Shown here piece after piece: positions 1 through 9,815 of a DNA stretch of 64,000 nt. The stretch is from positions 1 through 64,000 of the forward strand of contig JAXLST010000007.1 of NCBI GenBank assembly GCA_046330435.1, in the 5' to 3' direction. Each line of letters starts with the position of its first letter. Position 1 is the first letter of the stretch. The notes under the pieces are model-generated. The model saw only the letters and a list, made by a program, of their open reading frames with translations. It ran no database searches and was not told the origin of the DNA. Origin of the DNA: Ga0077560 sp046330435 (GTDB taxonomy: Bacteria > Actinomycetota > Thermoleophilia > Miltoncostaeales > Miltoncostaeaceae). Position numbers and translations under genes: made by a program.

Positions 1-2
1 AC

Positions 3-713
3 CAGACCCTCGGGCCGGGCGCCTCCTCCGGCGCCGGCCAGGTGCAGGCCGAGTGCCGCACCGGCGCGGACGCCGACCAGCGGGAGGACTGCCGCATGGT
101 GGCGTTCATCAACGACATCCAGGGCTACTGGAGGCGCGAGTTCAAGGAGCTGGGCCGCCCCTACACGCCGGCGACCACCGTCCTGTTCTCGGGCAGCACG
201 GACACGGCCTGCGGTCCGGCGACCGAGCAGACCGGGCCGTTCTACTGCCCCGGCGACAAGAAGATCTACCTCGACCTCGGGTTCTTCCGGACCCTGCAGG
301 ACCAGTTCGGCGCCCGCGGCGGGCCGTTCGCCGAGGCCTACGTGGTGGCCCACGAGTACGGCCACCACGTCCAGGACCTGCTGGGCGTGCTCGACCGGAT
401 CAACGGGGACCGCCGCACCGGCCCGCAGAGCGCCGCGGTGCGCTCCGAGCTGCAGGCCGACTGCCTCGCCGGCGCGTGGGCCGCCAACGCCGGGCAGGGC
501 GTCATCGGCTTCGACGTCACGCCGCAGGAGATCGCGGACGCCCTGGACGCCGCCTCGGCCGTCGGCGACGACCGCATCCAGGAGACGTTCCAGGGCCGCG
601 TGATCCCCGAGAGCTTCACGCACGGGTCCAGCGAGCGGCGGCAGTTCTGGTTCCAGGCCGGCTACAAGGCCGGCGGCCCGCAGGCCTGCAACACCTTCGC
701 GGGCACCGCCTGA
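3..713 (+). CDS. Neutral zinc metallopeptidase (YpfJ/KPN_ family), 5' end outside window
   Basis: The reading frame is open from the first complete codon, so the start lies upstream; about 236 C-terminal residues are present. The zinc-binding motif HEYGH (nt 351-365) is followed about 33 residues later by the ELQADCLAGAW segment that supplies the third ligand, which is diagnostic of the putative neutral zinc metallopeptidase family (Pfam PF04228). Family members are usually exported or membrane-anchored; the expected N-terminal signal or anchor would be in the missing part. Several cysteines (AEC, EDC, FYC, QADC, QAC) fit an extracytoplasmic, disulfide-bonded protein. The substrate is unknown. 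The family assignment is firm; the proteolytic role is by homology. Confidence 0.88.
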   Translation, partial: QTLGPGASSGAGQVQAECRTGADADQREDCRMVAFINDIQGYWRREFKELGRPYTPATTVLFSGSTDTACGPATEQTGPFYCPGDKKIYLDLGFFRTLQDQFGARGGPFAEAYVVAHEYGHHVQDLLGVLDRINGDRRTGPQSAAVRSELQADCLAGAWAANAGQGVIGFDVTPQEIADALDAASAVGDDRIQETFQGRVIPESFTHGSSERRQFWFQAGYKAGGPQACNTFAGTA

Positions 714-762
714 TCACGCGTCCGGCGGGCGCCCGGGGTGGGCGCTCGCCGGACGGGACGGG

Positions 763-1623
763 CTAGATCGCGGCCTGGCCGCCGCGCGGCAGCGCGCGGG
801 GGCGGGCGGCGTGGCGCAGGTCGACGCGGCGGAACACCTGCAGGTCGATCGCGCCCGGCAGGAACACGTCGACGGAGTGGCGCACGCAGGCGCCCGAGGC
901 GAGGTGCGTGGTCTCCAGCAGCTCGACGGCGGCCACCGAGGACGCCACGCCGAGCTCGGCGCCCAGCTCGGAGTCCGGGCCCACCATCCGGCCCCGGATC
1001 TCGGTCTGGCCGTAGGCCACCGGGACACCGGATGCGATGAGGACGTCCAGCACGGACTCCCCGCCCCGGATGCGGTCGCGCAGGATCTCCGGTTCCGGCA
1101 GGGGGATGTCGGGGTGCACGTGGTCCGTCGTGCGGGCGCGCGGCCTGCCGTCGGTGACCAGCGTGGTGGTGATGCCCGGCGGGGGCGCGCCGGCGCCGAC
1201 CCCGAGGACCCCGGCCACGTCGGCCATCAGCGGCGCGTCCGGCTCGATGCGGATCTCGCCCACGCCCAGGGGGCGGCCCTGGCGGGCGGCGGTGCGCGGG
1301 TACGCCTCGAACACCTCGAGCCCATGGACGGCCCCGGTGGGGAGCGGCACCTCCCGCACGAACGTCCCGCTGCCCTGGCGGCGCATGATCACGCCGTCCT
1401 CCTCGAGCCGGTCGAGGGCGGCGATCACGGTGCTGCGGGCGACGCCCAGCATCTGCGCGAGCTCGACGTCGGCCGGAAGGCGGTCGCCGGGGCGGTGCTG
1501 CCGCTGCACCAGCCACTGGCGCAGCTCATACTCGGCGGCATCGGTGCGCGGCGACGGCTTGCGTCGCGGCCGCAGGGGCTCTGCCGTGGCGCTCATCCGA
1601 ACTGCATCCCACGAGTGCGTCAT
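763..1623 (-). CDS. GntR-family transcriptional regulator with UTRA effector domain
   Basis: The 286-residue product has an N-terminal GntR winged helix (residues about 25-95, with PGDRLPADVELAQMLGVARS and the wing GSGTFV). A C-terminal UTRA ligand-binding domain follows (about 115-265), so this belongs to the HutC/FarR branch that senses small metabolites. ATG 1623 is preferred because GGAG lies 8 nt upstream; an internal ATG at 1596 has a weaker site. The gene is divergent from the multi-PAS regulator that starts at 1924. Two perfect palindromes at 1660-1675 and 1677-1690 lie 37-67 nt upstream of its start codon, which suggests autoregulation. The effector cannot be read from the sequence. 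Confidence 0.88.
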   Translation of the reverse strand: MTHSWDAVRMSATAEPLRPRRKPSPRTDAAEYELRQWLVQRQHRPGDRLPADVELAQMLGVARSTVIAALDRLEEDGVIMRRQGSGTFVREVPLPTGAVHGLEVFEAYPRTAARQGRPLGVGEIRIEPDAPLMADVAGVLGVGAGAPPPGITTTLVTDGRPRARTTDHVHPDIPLPEPEILRDRIRGGESVLDVLIASGVPVAYGQTEIRGRMVGPDSELGAELGVASSVAAVELLETTHLASGACVRHSVDVFLPGAIDLQVFRRVDLRHAARPRALPRGGQAAI

Positions 1624-1659
1624 TCGTTCGGCTCCGGTGCGGCGCGTCCGCGGCGCGCA

Positions 1660-1690
1660 TGATTGATCTCAATCAGGAGTGATATCACTC
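1660..1690. promoter_or_regulatory. Two adjacent palindromic operators upstream of the GntR gene
   Basis: TGATTGA-TC-TCAATCA (1660-1675) is a perfect inverted repeat with a 2-nt centre. One base later GAGTGATATCACTC (1677-1690) is a perfect 14-bp palindrome. Both are AT-richer than their surroundings and lie just upstream of the GntR start codon, the usual place for an autoregulatory operator. They could also affect the divergent gene at 1924. The binding protein is inferred from position only. Confidence 0.55.
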
Positions 1691-1923
1691 GATCAGGACG
1701 ATCGGCAAAAGCGGTCCGGAATTGATGTGTGCGCATCAGGCCGCGCCGGTCCGGCCCGAGTTTTCTGGACCGGAGCCCCACGGAACTCCACAACTTCGGA
1801 TTCCGGGACGTTTCCACCGGTGCGCGCCCTGCTTGACCACCCAATGCGTACGTCGTACTCTCGCGCCGCCCGATGCGGACCCCGGGGATGGCGGGAACCG
1901 CGCCCCGCAGTCGGAGGACGCGC
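1691..1923. other. Divergent intergenic region, GntR to multi-PAS gene
   Basis: Together with the operator block this forms a 300-bp non-coding divergent region. Apart from the palindromes, the only clear element is a strong ribosome-binding site GGAGG (1913-1917) six bases before GTG 1924. Open frames through this stretch have no recognisable protein features. No convincing -35/-10 pair was found. Confidence 0.5.
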
Positions 1924-4446
1924 GTGGATCTGACCCAGGTGGCCAGGCGGTTCACCTGCACCATCACCGGCGACGCCATGACCGTGATCGACGGCCAGGG
2001 CGACGGCGTCCCGTGGCTCACGGTGGCGCCCGGTGACGACCTCATCGACGCCCTCCGCGGGGTGGTCCGGGCCGGCGCCGACCGGCGGCTCGCTGCGTGG
2101 CTCGAGGAGCTGCGCGAGACCGGCGCGGCGCGGACCGGCGTCGATGTCGTGATGCCGGGCGGCGTCCGCGGGACGCTGACCCTCACGGCCGTCGAGACGG
2201 GTGACGGTGTCTGCTCGGCCGTCGTGCGGTTCGGGCCGCCCGGCGGTGACGCACCGGCGCAGGACGAGCTCCCCGACCTGCGCAGCGCGCTCGAGCGCCT
2301 GGACGAGGTCTGCTACGAGCTGCGCCTCACGTCGGAGGGACGCTGGGCCGCCACCTACGTGAGCCCCGGGTGGGAGCACCTGCAGGGCCGCCCCATCCCG
2401 GAGGACCCGGTCGAGCGCTCCGACGCCTGGCTCGCGTCCATCCACCCGGACGACGTCCGCCGGGCCACCGCGACCGCGCTCGACGGGCATTCCCGCCGCC
2501 AGCCGGTGTCCCACGAGTACCGCATCATCCGGGCGGACGGGGAGGTCCGCTGGATCCGGGACCGCATCACCGGGTTCTCGGGCGCCGGCGGCGAGGCGCG
2601 GGTGACCGGCGTGAGCGCCGACATCACCGACCAGAAGCATCGCGAGCTGCGGCTGGTGGACCTGCTGCGGGCCGTCGCCGAACTGCTGGAGGACCCCGGC
2701 GCGGCGATGCCGGACGGCCTGCGGGGGCGGCTCCGCGCGATGCTGGACGGCGGCCCGGCGCCCGAGGCGGCCGTCTCACCGGCGGCGCCGATGACGTTCG
2801 TCGTGCGTCCCGGCGACGCCGGGACCATCGAGATGGTCGACGTGGACCCCCGCCTGACGGCGCTGGCCGGGCGGCCCATCCAGGATCCCGCGGAGCTCGT
2901 CCACCCCGACGACCGGGAGCGGGTGGTCGCGGAGTTCGCCGAGATCGTCGCCGGCCGCGGCGAGGGCACCCAGGTCATGCGGCTCGCCGGGACGGACGGC
3001 GACGTGTGGCTGCGCACCGTGTTCACGGTGACGTCCCGCGACCCCCTCGAGGTCACCGGTTCCGCCATCGACATCACCGACGCGCTCACGCGCGCGGGCA
3101 CGCCGCAGGTGGTCTACGAGGCCCACCTGGGCGAGGACGGGGAGTGGCGCAACGACTACCTCAGCCCGTCCGCGCAGGACATCTTCGGCGAGGAGGTCCC
3201 GTCGGACCCGCGCCGCCGCGCGGCGATCCACATCGAGCGCATCCATGGCGACGACGTCCGGCACGCCCTGCAGGCGCTCACCGACGCGGTCACGACCGGG
3301 GGACCCACGCTCGCCGAGTACCGCATCGTCCGCCCGGACGGCAGCATGCGGCGGGTGCGGACGACCTTCACCCGCACCTCGACGGAGCCGGTGCGGCTGG
3401 CCGGCGTGATGACCGACGTCTCCGGGCTCGATCCCGGGGCGTTCCCGGACCCCGGCGAGCCCGGGAACGGGGCGGAGTCCGCGGAGAGCCTGGGAGACGC
3501 CCTCGTGGAGTTCGAGGTGGAGGCCGGCGATGTCCGCGCGCGGTACGCCAGCCCCGCCGCCGCGCGGTTGCTGGGCGCTCCCGGGCTCGGGCCGGGCGAT
3601 GCCAGGGCCGCGGCGCTGCTCGAGGCCGTCGACCCCCGGGACCGCTACCAGCTGCTCGCCGATGTCCGCGCGGCCGCGGGGACCCGGCGCACCATTCGCG
3701 GCGCGCGGCGCCTGCGCACCCGCGACGGCGGCGTCCGCTGGGTGCGGACCGTCATGCGCGGCTCCGGCCCCGGGGGGAGCGTCACGTGCGTCGCGAGCGA
3801 CATCTCCGACCTGGCGGACGCGCTGTCCCTGGACGGCACGCCCGACGGTGAGCGCCTCGCGCGCATCGCCGCCTCGGTTCCCGACGGCATGTGGGAGATC
3901 GAGGTCCACGACGTCGCCACCCGGGACTCCGCGTTCACCTTCGTGAGCCGCCGCATGTGGGAGATCCTCGGAATCGAGCCCGGGGCGGTGGCGGACTTCG
4001 GGCCGGCGCTCGAGTCGCTGATGCACCCCGAGGACGTCGAGCTGAGCAAGGACCAGTACGGGCGGGCGCTCCGGCAGGATGACGCGCACGTCTCCGAGCA
4101 CCGCATCATCCGCCCCGACGGGGCGGTGCGCTGGCTGCGATGGACCCTGCACGGCCGGTTCGAGGACGGCGGCCTCATGCACCAGGTGGGGACGCTGGCC
4201 GACGTGACCGGCGAGATCGCCCGGGCCACGGCGCGGCCCGCGGTCGTCCCGGCGCTCACCGCGCGGCAGCGGGAGGTCCTGGATCACCTGGTCTCTGGCG
4301 CGAGCACCGAGGAGATCGCCCGCTCGATGGGCATCCGCCCGGTCACCGTGTCGAACCACGTCGCCGCGCTGCTGCGCCGGCTCGGGGTGCGGTCCCGGTT
4401 GGAGGCGGTGGCGATGGTGCTGGGCCAGGGGCCGCCGGGAGCCTGA
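1924..4446 (+). CDS. Multi-PAS sensor with C-terminal LuxR-type HTH (five PAS/PAC repeats)
   Basis: GTG 1924 is chosen because GGAGG lies 6 nt upstream, although the frame is open from 1873. The 840-residue product has five PAS_3/PAC modules at about residues 119-236, 290-385, 393-505, 522-632 and 645-765. Four of them show a recognisable pattern of a HPDDV-like motif, a YRIIRxDGxVRW core, and four of the five end in an ITD or DVT/DIS tail. A LuxR/GerE helix-turn-helix occupies about 776-838 (LTARQREVLDHLVSGAS, then the VTVSNHVAALLRRLG recognition region). There are no transmembrane segments, kinase or receiver domain, so it looks like a soluble one-component regulator. The next gene is a longer homologue 54 bp downstream. 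The ligand is unknown. Confidence 0.85.
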   Translation: MDLTQVARRFTCTITGDAMTVIDGQGDGVPWLTVAPGDDLIDALRGVVRAGADRRLAAWLEELRETGAARTGVDVVMPGGVRGTLTLTAVETGDGVCSAVVRFGPPGGDAPAQDELPDLRSALERLDEVCYELRLTSEGRWAATYVSPGWEHLQGRPIPEDPVERSDAWLASIHPDDVRRATATALDGHSRRQPVSHEYRIIRADGEVRWIRDRITGFSGAGGEARVTGVSADITDQKHRELRLVDLLRAVAELLEDPGAAMPDGLRGRLRAMLDGGPAPEAAVSPAAPMTFVVRPGDAGTIEMVDVDPRLTALAGRPIQDPAELVHPDDRERVVAEFAEIVAGRGEGTQVMRLAGTDGDVWLRTVFTVTSRDPLEVTGSAIDITDALTRAGTPQVVYEAHLGEDGEWRNDYLSPSAQDIFGEEVPSDPRRRAAIHIERIHGDDVRHALQALTDAVTTGGPTLAEYRIVRPDGSMRRVRTTFTRTSTEPVRLAGVMTDVSGLDPGAFPDPGEPGNGAESAESLGDALVEFEVEAGDVRARYASPAAARLLGAPGLGPGDARAAALLEAVDPRDRYQLLADVRAAAGTRRTIRGARRLRTRDGGVRWVRTVMRGSGPGGSVTCVASDISDLADALSLDGTPDGERLARIAASVPDGMWEIEVHDVATRDSAFTFVSRRMWEILGIEPGAVADFGPALESLMHPEDVELSKDQYGRALRQDDAHVSEHRIIRPDGAVRWLRWTLHGRFEDGGLMHQVGTLADVTGEIARATARPAVVPALTARQREVLDHLVSGASTEEIARSMGIRPVTVSNHVAALLRRLGVRSRLEAVAMVLGQGPPGA

Positions 4447-4500
4447 GTTTCCGGATCCGTCCCGGTGCGTGGATAATCGACGGGTTCCTGGGTCCGTGAG

Positions 4501-7500
4501 GTGGACGTGACCGAGCATCCCCGCCAGCTCATCACCGCGCCGGCGCCGTCGCGCGCGGATGCCCACGTCGGGCTCTCCGTGGTCTGCACGGTCGACGGAC
4601 CGTGCCTGCGGGTGCGCACCGTGTCGGCCGCCGCCGACTGGACGCCGCCGCTGCCCATGGAGGGCGAGGACCTGCTGGCGTTCCTGCGCGCGCACGTCAC
4701 CGACCCCGACATCCTCGCCGCGCTGGAGTCCGCGGCACAGTCGGGTGCGCCCGGCATGGTGAGCGTGTGGTTCACCGCCGGCGGCGAGGGCCAGCGGCTG
4801 CGCTGGCTGCCGCTGCCCGGCGGGGAGCTCGCCGTGCACATCGCGCCGCCCGCCCCGTCGTTCCGGGTCACTGCGCCCGCGGAGGACGACGCGCCCGGTG
4901 ACGGCATCCCCGACCAGATGGTCTGGGGCGGCCGGCTCGTGGACGGCCGCGTGATGCTGGAGTTCGTGACCGGCGGCTTCCCCGACGTGCTGCGGTCGCG
5001 CTGGAGCCCGCTGCGCCTCATGGAGGAGTGGGTCGCCGCGATCCACCCGGACGACCGCGAGTCGGCCATGGGCCGGTTCGCCGAGGTGCGCGCCGACTCC
5101 CCGCCGCGCAGCAGCGAGTACCGGATCGTCCGCCCCGACGGCGCGGTGCGCTGGGTGCGCTCGACGATCGCGCCGTACAGCGGCGTGTACCCGGACCTCG
5201 GCGTGTGGGCGATCGTCACCGACATCACCGAGGAGCGGGCCACTCGGCAGGAGCTGGAGCACGTCCTGGCGATGGTGCGGGACCTGGTGGTCGAGGTCGC
5301 GTGGGACGCCTCGGGCGCATGGTTCGTGCGGTCGCTGAGCCCGTCCGCGGCGGGCCTGCTGGGCGTCGAGCCCGCCGGACCGGCGGAGCTGGGCGCCGAG
5401 CTCGAGCGCCGCCTCCACCCCGACGACCTCCCGCTGCTCGACGGCGCGATGCGCCGCCTGCGCGCCGGTGCCAGCCGCGAGCGCGTGCAGGTGCGGCTCG
5501 TCACGCGGGCCGGCACGACGGTGCGCCTGGAGGGCACGCTGGTCTCGACCCGCGCGGACGGCGAGGCGCCGCGCGTGCTGGGGCTGCTGTCCGACGTCAC
5601 CGAGCGCCGCGCGGCGGAGGCGCGGCTGCGCCGCATCGCCGAGGTGGTCGACCCGGTGATCTGCGAGGCGGAGATCCTGCCGGACGGGCGCTGGGCGTTC
5701 CCGTACATCTCCCCGTCCGGCGCGCGCCTGGTGGGGATGCCGCTGCCCTCGGACCCGGTGGAGTGTGCCACCGCCTTCCTGGGGGCGTCCACGTGGACGA
5801 CGTGGAGGCGGTCGCGGCGGCCGCGACGAAGGTCCTCGAGGAGGGCGGCTCGGCGATCGTCGAGTACCGCCACGTGCGGGCCGACGGCGAGATCCGCCGC
5901 GTGAGCGCCACCATGGCCCGGTTCGTGGGCGACGACGGCCGGCCTCGCCTGGCGGGCGTGAAGACCGACCTCACCGACCAGTGGGAGGCCCGGGCCTTCT
6001 CCCAGCGCGTGCTGGAGGCCGTCGGCGCGAGCGTCCTCGAGTGCCGCCTGCTCCCCGGCGGCCGGTGGGCGATCGACCGTGCGAGTCCCGAGTTTGCGGC
6101 CGTGCTCGGCCGGGTGCTGCCGGACGACCCGGAGGACGCCGGTGGGGTGCTGTTCCGGGCCATCCACCCCGACGACCGGGCGGAGGTCCTCGCGGCCGAG
6201 GATCTGTCCGCCAAGGGGCCGGTCACCCTGGAGCACCGGTTCGTCCGGCCGGACGGCGAGGTGCGCTGGGTGCGCATCACCATCGCCCGCGCCGAGGCGG
6301 CCGGACCGGACCGCCGCAGCGTCATCGTCACGGACGTCACGGGTGAGCGCTCCGCCGGCGACCGGCTGCGCCGCGTCCTCGACACCCTCGAGGAGGTCGT
6401 GGTGGAGGGCGAGGTGGGGGACGACGACCGCTGGCACGCCACGTACGCCAGCGCGCCGCTGGACCGACTGCTCGCATCGGCGCTCCCCGACGACCCGCGT
6501 TCCCGGGCCCGCGCCTTCGAGGAGGCCATCCACCCGGCCGACCGCGAGACCCTCGCCCACGAGCTGCGCGCCCTGGCGCGGCGTGGCGGGGGCGGGGCCG
6601 TGACCGTCCGCATCATCCGGGCCGACGGCGAGATCCGCTGGATCCGGGTGAACATGGCGCGGCGCGACGCGCCCCCCGGGCGCCCGTCGGCAGCGGGCGT
6701 GGTCGCGGACGTCACCGAGCTGCTGCAGACCGGCCAGGCGCTGCTGCGCGCCGAGCGGGGCCTCAACCGGCTGGTGTCCGGGTCGTCCGCGATCGCCTAC
6801 GAGGCCCGCGTCGACGCCTCGGGCGCCTGGGTGCTGAGCCACCTGGGCCCCAACGCGGGGCCGCTCCTGGACGTCACCATGCCCGACGACCCCGCCGCGC
6901 GGATGGCGGTGTGGCTGGACCACATCCCGGACCCCGACGACCGGTCGGCCTTCGCCGACGCCCTGCGCAGCGTGCGCGACAGCGGCGGCACCGCGTCCGT
7001 GGTGGTGGGCGTGCGGGGGCTGCACGGCCCCATCCGGCTGCGCATCGGCGTGGCCCGCATCGCCGCCGACGTCGTGGGCGGCGTCATCACCGACGTCACC
7101 GAGGTGATGGACGCCGACGACGCCCTGCGCGTCGCGCAGGCCCGCCTCATGCGGGTCATCGCCGCGATGGGGGAGGCCGTGTACGAGGTCCGCGTCACCA
7201 AGGACGGCGACCCGCAGGTCACCTACGGCAGCCCGCAGCTCTGGCGCCTGTACGGGCTGGACGGGGCGCCCACCGGGGACCCGATGGGCGTGGTGCACCC
7301 CGACGACCGCGACCTCGTGCGCACCCGCCTGATGCGGACGCTGGAGGGCGTGCCGCTGTCCCTCGACTACCGGGTGCTGTGGCCCGACGGCCAGATCCGC
7401 TGGATCCGGGCGACGGGGCGCCCGCGCCTGCAGGCCGACGGCAGCGTGCTGGTGGCCGGCACCAAGAGCGACGTCACCGACGAGCGCGCCACGGCCCCGG

Positions 7501-7730
7501 AACCGCGCCTGCGCGCGGAGTCGCCGTCCGCGCGGCTCACCGCCCGCCAGCTCGGGGTCCTGGAGCTGCTGGCCGAGGGGGCGGGCACCGACGAGATCGC
7601 GGTGCGCCTCCAGATCACCCGCACGACGGTGGCGAACCACGTCGCGGCGATCCTGCGGCGCCTGGGGGCCCGGTCCCGCCTGGAGGCCGTGCACATCGCG
7701 CGCCGCGAGGGGCTGCTCAGCGACGACTGA
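4501..7730 (+). pseudogene. Second multi-PAS LuxR regulator (seven PAS/PAC repeats), interrupted by a frameshift
   Basis: GTG 4501 opens a frame that encodes PAS/PAC repeats 1 and 2 and half of repeat 3, then loses similarity after nt 5780. The rest of repeat 3, repeats 4-7 and the LuxR HTH (about nt 7540-7725) continue in another frame to 7730. Adding one G to the G5 run at 5781-5785 would restore a continuous protein of about 1076 residues with the expected FLGGVHVDD junction. Repeat boundaries are roughly nt 4912-5235, 5260-5620, 5630-5985, 6010-6350, 6370-6720, 6760-7110 and 7150-7490. The first 135 residues are a non-canonical N-terminal domain. It is a tandem paralogue of the gene at 1924. 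A sequencing error is as likely as a true mutation. Confidence 0.75.
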
Positions 7731-7958
7731 CGGGGGGACGGCGCGACGACGGGGCGCCTCCCGTCCCGCGACGGCCCCACGATGCCGTGCCCGGCGGACG
7801 GTGGGTGGTCTTCACCTCCCGGGTCCGACGGTCACGCACCGCCGCGGTGGACGGCGCCCCGTCGATGAGCAGTCTCCGCCCGCCGCGGCGAGGCGGGCAT
7901 CGGTGACGGACCGCGACGGCATCCGGGCGGGCGCGGATGGCCCGTCCGGACGCGCCGC

Positions 7959-8819
7959 TCAGGCGTCGCCCTCGCGCTCCCGCAGGTAGCGCTCGAGCTC
8001 CTCGGCGAGCTCGTCGCCGGAGGGGAGGTCCGGCGGGGCGGGCGCCTCCGCCGCGTCGGCGGCGGTCTCCAGCTGCCGCACCAGGTCCATGAGGCGGGAG
8101 TCGTCACGCACGGCGCGGTCCACCTGGCGCTCGAACGCCTCGGCGCTCGCCCGCAGGGCGCCGGTGGGCACCGTCGCGCCGGTCACCGCCGTGAACGCCT
8201 CCACCAGGGCGAGCCCGGCCTTGGCGTTGGGGATCCCCGCCGCGTAATGGGCGGCCGGCGCCCACAGCGAGGTCGCCCGCAGCCCGCGCGCCGACGCGAT
8301 GTGGTGGAGCACGCCGACGATGCCGGTGGGGCCGCGGTAGGAGGGGTCGCGCAGGCCCAGGCGCCGGGCGAGGTCGCGGTCGGTGGACATGCCGGTGAGG
8401 CGTGCCGCGCGGGTGTGCGGCACGTCGGCCAGGAACGCCCCAAGGGTCACGACCGTGGCGGCGCCCAGCGCGGTGAGCTCGTCCAGCAGGACGGTGCACA
8501 TGGTGCGCCACCGCATCGACGGCTCCGGCCCGGTGACCACCAGCAGGTCGCGCGCGCCGCCGTCGGCGTGCTGGATCTCGATCTCCGGCCAGCGGAGCTC
8601 CGGCTGCGGCAGCGTGAGGTCGACGTGGGGGCGGGTCGCCTGCAGGTCGAAGTAGTCCTCGCCGTCCAGGGCGCCGACGCGCCGGGCCCCGAGCTCCCCG
8701 GTGAGGGCGGCCGCCGCGGTGCTGGCCGCCGCGCCCGCGTCGTTCCAGCCGCGGAACGCGGCCACGATCACGGCGTCGCGCAGATCCTGCGGGCGGTGCT
8801 CCCAGACGATGCCGCTCAT
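7959..8819 (-). CDS. PAC2-family protein (proteasome assembly chaperone-like)
   Basis: The 286-residue protein belongs to the PAC2/DUF75 superfamily. Evidence is the N-terminal AFRGWNDAGAAASTA segment, the central LLVVTGPEPSMRW strand, and the GALLADVPHTR-like stretch seen here as LGAFLADVPHTR. Actinobacterial members are conserved but of unclear function; proteasome chaperoning is an inference from the eukaryotic/archaeal homologues. The C-terminal 50 residues are acidic and probably helical. ATG 8819 (MSGIVWEH) was chosen over the longer frame because family members begin here. The gene starts 10 bp after the ROK kinase stop, so the two are probably co-transcribed. Confidence 0.85.
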   Translation of the reverse strand: MSGIVWEHRPQDLRDAVIVAAFRGWNDAGAAASTAAAALTGELGARRVGALDGEDYFDLQATRPHVDLTLPQPELRWPEIEIQHADGGARDLLVVTGPEPSMRWRTMCTVLLDELTALGAATVVTLGAFLADVPHTRAARLTGMSTDRDLARRLGLRDPSYRGPTGIVGVLHHIASARGLRATSLWAPAAHYAAGIPNAKAGLALVEAFTAVTGATVPTGALRASAEAFERQVDRAVRDDSRLMDLVRQLETAADAAEAPAPPDLPSGDELAEELERYLREREGDA

Positions 8820-8829
8820 CGTCCCAAGC

Positions 8830-9777
8830 CTACGACGCGGTCCCCGGGACCGCCTCACGGGCCAGGAGGGCGGCGCCCAGCACGCCGGCCTCGGGCCCGA
8901 AGTGCGCCGGCACGATGCGCGCCGCGGCGTGCGGCGGCAGCGCCCGGCGCCGGTACTCGGCCTCGGCGGCGTCGAGCACCAGGGACCCGGCGGCCGCCAT
9001 GCCGCCGCCCAGCACGAACACCTCGGGGTTGAAGACGTTGGCGAGCACGGACATCCCGACGCCCAGCGCCCAGCCGGCCTCGGTGAGCAGCCGGGTCGCC
9101 ACCGGGTCGCCCTCGCGCGCGAGGTCGGTGACCACGCGTCCGTCGGCGCCGTGCTCGCGGATCGCGGCGGCCAGCGCCCCGTGCGGGTCGTCCGCGGCGG
9201 CGGCCTGCGCGGCCCGCGCCACTGCGGTGCCCCCGGAGTAGGCCTCCAGGCAGCCGGACCCCGGGCAGCTGCCCGGGCAGGGCGGCCCGTGTGCGTCCAC
9301 CACCACGTGCCCCAGCTCGGTGCCCATGCCCGCGCCGCCGTGGAACAGCTCCCCGCCCACGATCGCCCCGCCGCCGACGCCGGTGCCGAGGGTGAGGATG
9401 ATCGCCGCGTCGGCGCCGCGGGCCGCGCCGGCGCGGTGCTCGGCGAGCGCCGCCACGTTGGCGTCGTTGTCGACCACCACGGTGCGCCCGGTGCGGCGGG
9501 CCAGCTCGTCGGCCAGCACCACGCCCTCGAGGTCGACGTTCACGCTCATCGCGATGCGGCCGCTGGGCCGCTCCACCATCGACGGCACGCCCACGCCCAC
9601 GGCCAGCACCGGCTCGGTCGCCCGCATCGCCAGCCCGCCGATCGTGGCGGACAGGGTCTCCAGCAGCTCGTCCTGGGTGGCGGGCGTCGCGAGGCGCGCC
9701 TCCTCGACCACCGTGAGGTCGCCGGCGGTGAGCGCCGCCGCGATCTTGGTCCCGCCGATGTCGATCCCGATGTACAC
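8830..9777 (-). CDS. ROK-family glucokinase
   Basis: The 315-residue product carries the ROK signature. DIGGTK (residues 6-11) binds ATP phosphate, the VVDNDANVAALAEH segment supplies the catalytic aspartate, GTGVGGG is present, and the GHxxx..CPGSCPGSGCLE zinc motif is typical of ROK glucokinases. It should phosphorylate glucose (or another hexose such as N-acetylmannosamine) in the cytoplasm. GTG 9777 is supported by GGGAG five bases upstream. It lies between an SDR oxidoreductase (upstream) and the PAC2 gene on the same strand. The sugar specificity is inferred from family, and no transport genes are adjacent. Confidence 0.9.
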   Translation of the reverse strand: MYIGIDIGGTKIAAALTAGDLTVVEEARLATPATQDELLETLSATIGGLAMRATEPVLAVGVGVPSMVERPSGRIAMSVNVDLEGVVLADELARRTGRTVVVDNDANVAALAEHRAGAARGADAAIILTLGTGVGGGAIVGGELFHGGAGMGTELGHVVVDAHGPPCPGSCPGSGCLEAYSGGTAVARAAQAAAADDPHGALAAAIREHGADGRVVTDLAREGDPVATRLLTEAGWALGVGMSVLANVFNPEVFVLGGGMAAAGSLVLDAAEAEYRRRALPPHAAARIVPAHFGPEAGVLGAALLAREAVPGTAS

Positions 9778-9815
9778 GCGCGCTCCCGTCCCGGCTGACG
9801 GGCCAGGATACGCCC

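Noticed and set aside
2776..7694. Very long open frames on the minus strand opposite the multi-PAS genes
   Set aside because: They give Arg/His/Pro-rich sequences with no motif and are a by-product of very high third-position GC on the coding strand.
4284..7694. Programmed frameshift in the second multi-PAS gene
   Set aside because: There is no slippery heptamer with a downstream structure and Shine-Dalgarno-like stimulator; a G-run indel is the simpler explanation.
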